Source: JACAEY01 sp049700155
GTDB lineage: Bacteria; Nitrospirota; Thermodesulfovibrionia; Thermodesulfovibrionales; SM23-35
DNA: 7,340 nt
NCBI GenBank assembly: GCA_049700155.1
Contig: JBNAVX010000118.1
Location: forward strand, 1-7,340
Reading direction: 5' to 3'
Numbering within the stretch: position 1 is the stretch's first letter; every line of letters starts with the position of its first letter. This document shows positions 6,357 to 7,340 of the stretch, in pieces. Under the pieces are notes generated by a model. The model saw only the letters and a list, made by a program, of their open reading frames with translations, had not been told where the DNA came from and did no database searches. The position numbers and the translations under genes were made by a program.

Positions 6357-6915
6357 GGGTTACCTCATCTGCAAATTCTATATCACTACCCATAGGTAGT
6401 CCATATGCGATACGTGTTACCTTAATATCAAAAGGCTTCAGGAGTTCCCTGATATACTTAGCAGTCATCTCTCCTTTTGTATTTGGGTTTGTAGCGAGTA
6501 TTACCTCTTTGACCCCATCTTTTGTAACTCTTTCAATAAGCTCCTTTATCTTTAATTTTTCAGGTGTGATGTTATCTAATGGTGAGAGTGCACCGAGTAA
6601 TACATGATAAAGACCTTTAAAACTACCCGACCTCTCTATAACGAGGATGTTGCTTGGTTCTTCTACAACGCACAGTTTACTTGTATCTCTATAACCATTT
6701 CTACATATGTTACATAATTCATCCTCTGTTATATTAAAACACTTGTTGCAAAACCTTGCTTTATCTTTAACCTCATTTATTGCCTTAGATATATCTTTTG
6801 CCTCTTCAGCAGGCATAGCTAATATAAAGAATGCGAGTCTCTGTGCAGTCTTCCTACCTATTCCAGGGAGCTTCATTAGCTCTGTTATAAGTTTTTCAAT
6901 GATATTCTGTGACAT
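6322..6915 (-). CDS. recR: Recombination mediator protein RecR
   Basis: A 197-residue protein, matching the family's usual size of about 200. RecR forms a DNA-clamping ring that, with RecO (and RecF), loads RecA on SSB-coated gaps. Domains in order: helix-hairpin-helix (LPGIGRKTAQRLAF, 16-29), a four-cysteine zinc finger (C56, C59, C68, C71), and a Toprim domain from about 81 (LCVVEEPSNILVIERSG) with ATNPNTKGEMTA (141-152). The conserved tail is YGLPMGSDIEFADEVTL (171-187). All expected motifs are intact. The start lies 6 bp after the ybaB stop codon, so the two are cotranscribed and probably translationally coupled; only a weak GGAAAA precedes the ATG. The 3' end converges on, and overlaps by 35 bp, the mtaD-like gene. 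The ybaB-recR order is widely conserved in bacteria. Confidence 0.97.
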   Translation of the reverse strand: MSQNIIEKLITELMKLPGIGRKTAQRLAFFILAMPAEEAKDISKAINEVKDKARFCNKCFNITEDELCNICRNGYRDTSKLCVVEEPSNILVIERSGSFKGLYHVLLGALSPLDNITPEKLKIKELIERVTKDGVKEVILATNPNTKGEMTAKYIRELLKPFDIKVTRIAYGLPMGSDIEFADEVTLSKAIEGRREM

Positions 6916-6921
6916 AGCTGA

Positions 6922-7263
6922 TTATTTTCCAAAAAGGTTTCCTAATCCACCTAGTCCAGGGATCTGTAGTCCTCCTGTTAGTTTTGACATCTCTGCGTTG
7001 ACCATTTCTTGAGCACGGCGTAATGCCTCATTCACTGCTGCTATGATGAGGTCCTGAAGCATCTCAATATCATCAGGATTAACAACCTCCTTTTCTATCT
7101 TTAAAGATACAAGTTCACCTGCACCATTGGCAATAGCTGTGACCATTCCACCTCCGGCAGTGGCTTCAACAGTCTTTGTCTTTGCCTCCTCCTGCATCCT
7201 CATCATCTCTGCCTGAAGCTTCTGTGCCTCTCTCATTATATTTCCCAGCATCTTTTTTGACAT
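6922..7263 (-). CDS. ybaB: YbaB/EbfC family nucleoid-associated protein
   Basis: A 113-residue, DNA-binding, dimeric nucleoid-associated protein. Residues about 8-32 are a long charged helix (MREAQKLQAEMMRMQEEAKTK). The central beta-sheet is recognisable by TAGGGMVTAIANGAGELVSLKIE, then NPDDIEMLQDLIIAAVNEALRRAQE forms the second helix. The glycine-rich tail (GGLQIPGLGGLGNLFGK) is typical. It is the first gene of the pair with recR. In many genomes dnaX lies directly upstream; here the repeat begins 22 bp before the start codon and no dnaX is within the window. Its promoter must therefore lie in or beyond the repeat. Confidence 0.96.
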   Translation of the reverse strand: MSKKMLGNIMREAQKLQAEMMRMQEEAKTKTVEATAGGGMVTAIANGAGELVSLKIEKEVVNPDDIEMLQDLIIAAVNEALRRAQEMVNAEMSKLTGGLQIPGLGGLGNLFGK

Positions 7264-7267
7264 TTTG

Positions 7268-7277
7268 TCCTCCCCTT
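7268..7277 (-). promoter_or_regulatory. Strong ribosome binding site of ybaB
   Basis: On the minus strand AAGGGGAGGA precedes the ATG by 4 nt. This is the best Shine-Dalgarno in the window and supports 7263 as the start. It lies between the start codon and the edge of repeat copy 3 and is untouched by the repeat. Confidence 0.75.
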
Positions 7278-7285
7278 AATGAGAT

Positions 7286-7340
7286 TTAACCCACTTAATT
7301 CATAAATTTATGAGTAACTGGCAGATGCAGTATTCTCGCT
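7286..7340 (+). repeat. Hairpin-rich MITE-like repeat, copy 3 (truncated by window end)
   Basis: These 55 bases are an exact match to the reverse complement of 1977-2031, from the TTAACCCA tip through the 14-bp palindrome (7300-7313) and GGCAGATGCAGTATT (7320-7334) to the window edge. The identity stops exactly at the TTAA tip (7286-7289), which defines this boundary of the element. It is in the same orientation as copy 1, from which it differs at about four positions, all transitions, over the shared bases. It lies 22 bp upstream of the ybaB start codon. Confidence 0.9.

Noticed and set aside
6707..7012. 101-codon plus-strand frame across recR and ybaB
   Set aside because: It is a shadow of two intact, family-typical genes on the other strand. 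The plus-strand frames at 2711-2974 and 5968-6201 are likewise shadows of the glycosyltransferase and the deaminase.

Overview
This window looks like a chromosomal stretch of an AT-rich, Gram-negative (diderm) bacterium. The evidence is a Wza-type polysaccharide export lipoprotein, a family that works in the outer membrane, next to ordinary housekeeping genes (asd, recR, ybaB). A methylthioadenosine/S-adenosylhomocysteine deaminase and a B12-type radical SAM protein would fit an anaerobe, or a lineage such as Nitrospirota or the former Deltaproteobacteria. That placement is only an impression from protein style and cannot be settled from the sequence alone.

Layout from left to right. Positions 1-159 are a nearly complete copy of a hairpin-rich repeat. 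Then comes a B12-binding radical SAM gene (321-1826, +) and a second, complete, inverted 166-bp copy of the repeat (1866-2031). A family 2 glycosyltransferase with C-terminal membrane helices reads leftward (2012-2989, -), and its stop codon lies inside the repeat. Divergent from it is a polysaccharide export (Poly_export/SLBB) lipoprotein (3109-3822, +). Then follow aspartate-semialdehyde dehydrogenase (asd, 3926-4945, +) and an MTA/SAH deaminase (mtaD-like, 5016-6356, +). The mtaD-like gene converges on, and overlaps by 35 bp, the leftward ybaB-recR operon (ybaB 6922-7263, recR 6322-6915). A third repeat copy starts at 7286, only 22 bp beyond the ybaB start codon, and runs off the window.

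Functionally the window mixes three themes. The first is surface polysaccharide: glycosyltransferase, export lipoprotein, and possibly the radical SAM protein. The second is amino-acid and SAM metabolism: asd makes the precursor of lysine, threonine and methionine, and the deaminase recycles SAM by-products. The third is DNA maintenance: the nucleoid-associated YbaB and the recombination mediator RecR. All the large genes look intact.

The most unusual content is the repeat family. It has about 45-bp imperfect terminal inverted repeats beginning TTAACCCA, two internal perfect hairpins, and an outer stem built on GGCAGATG. Its three copies occupy the three intergenic spaces next to the radical SAM gene and the ybaB-recR operon. 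By eye, copies 1 and 2 are about 94% identical with no indels, and the only difference in the roughly 90-bp core falls in a hairpin loop. It has no coding capacity, so it resembles a MITE or a large REP/BIME-type palindromic element. I do not recognise it as a named family.
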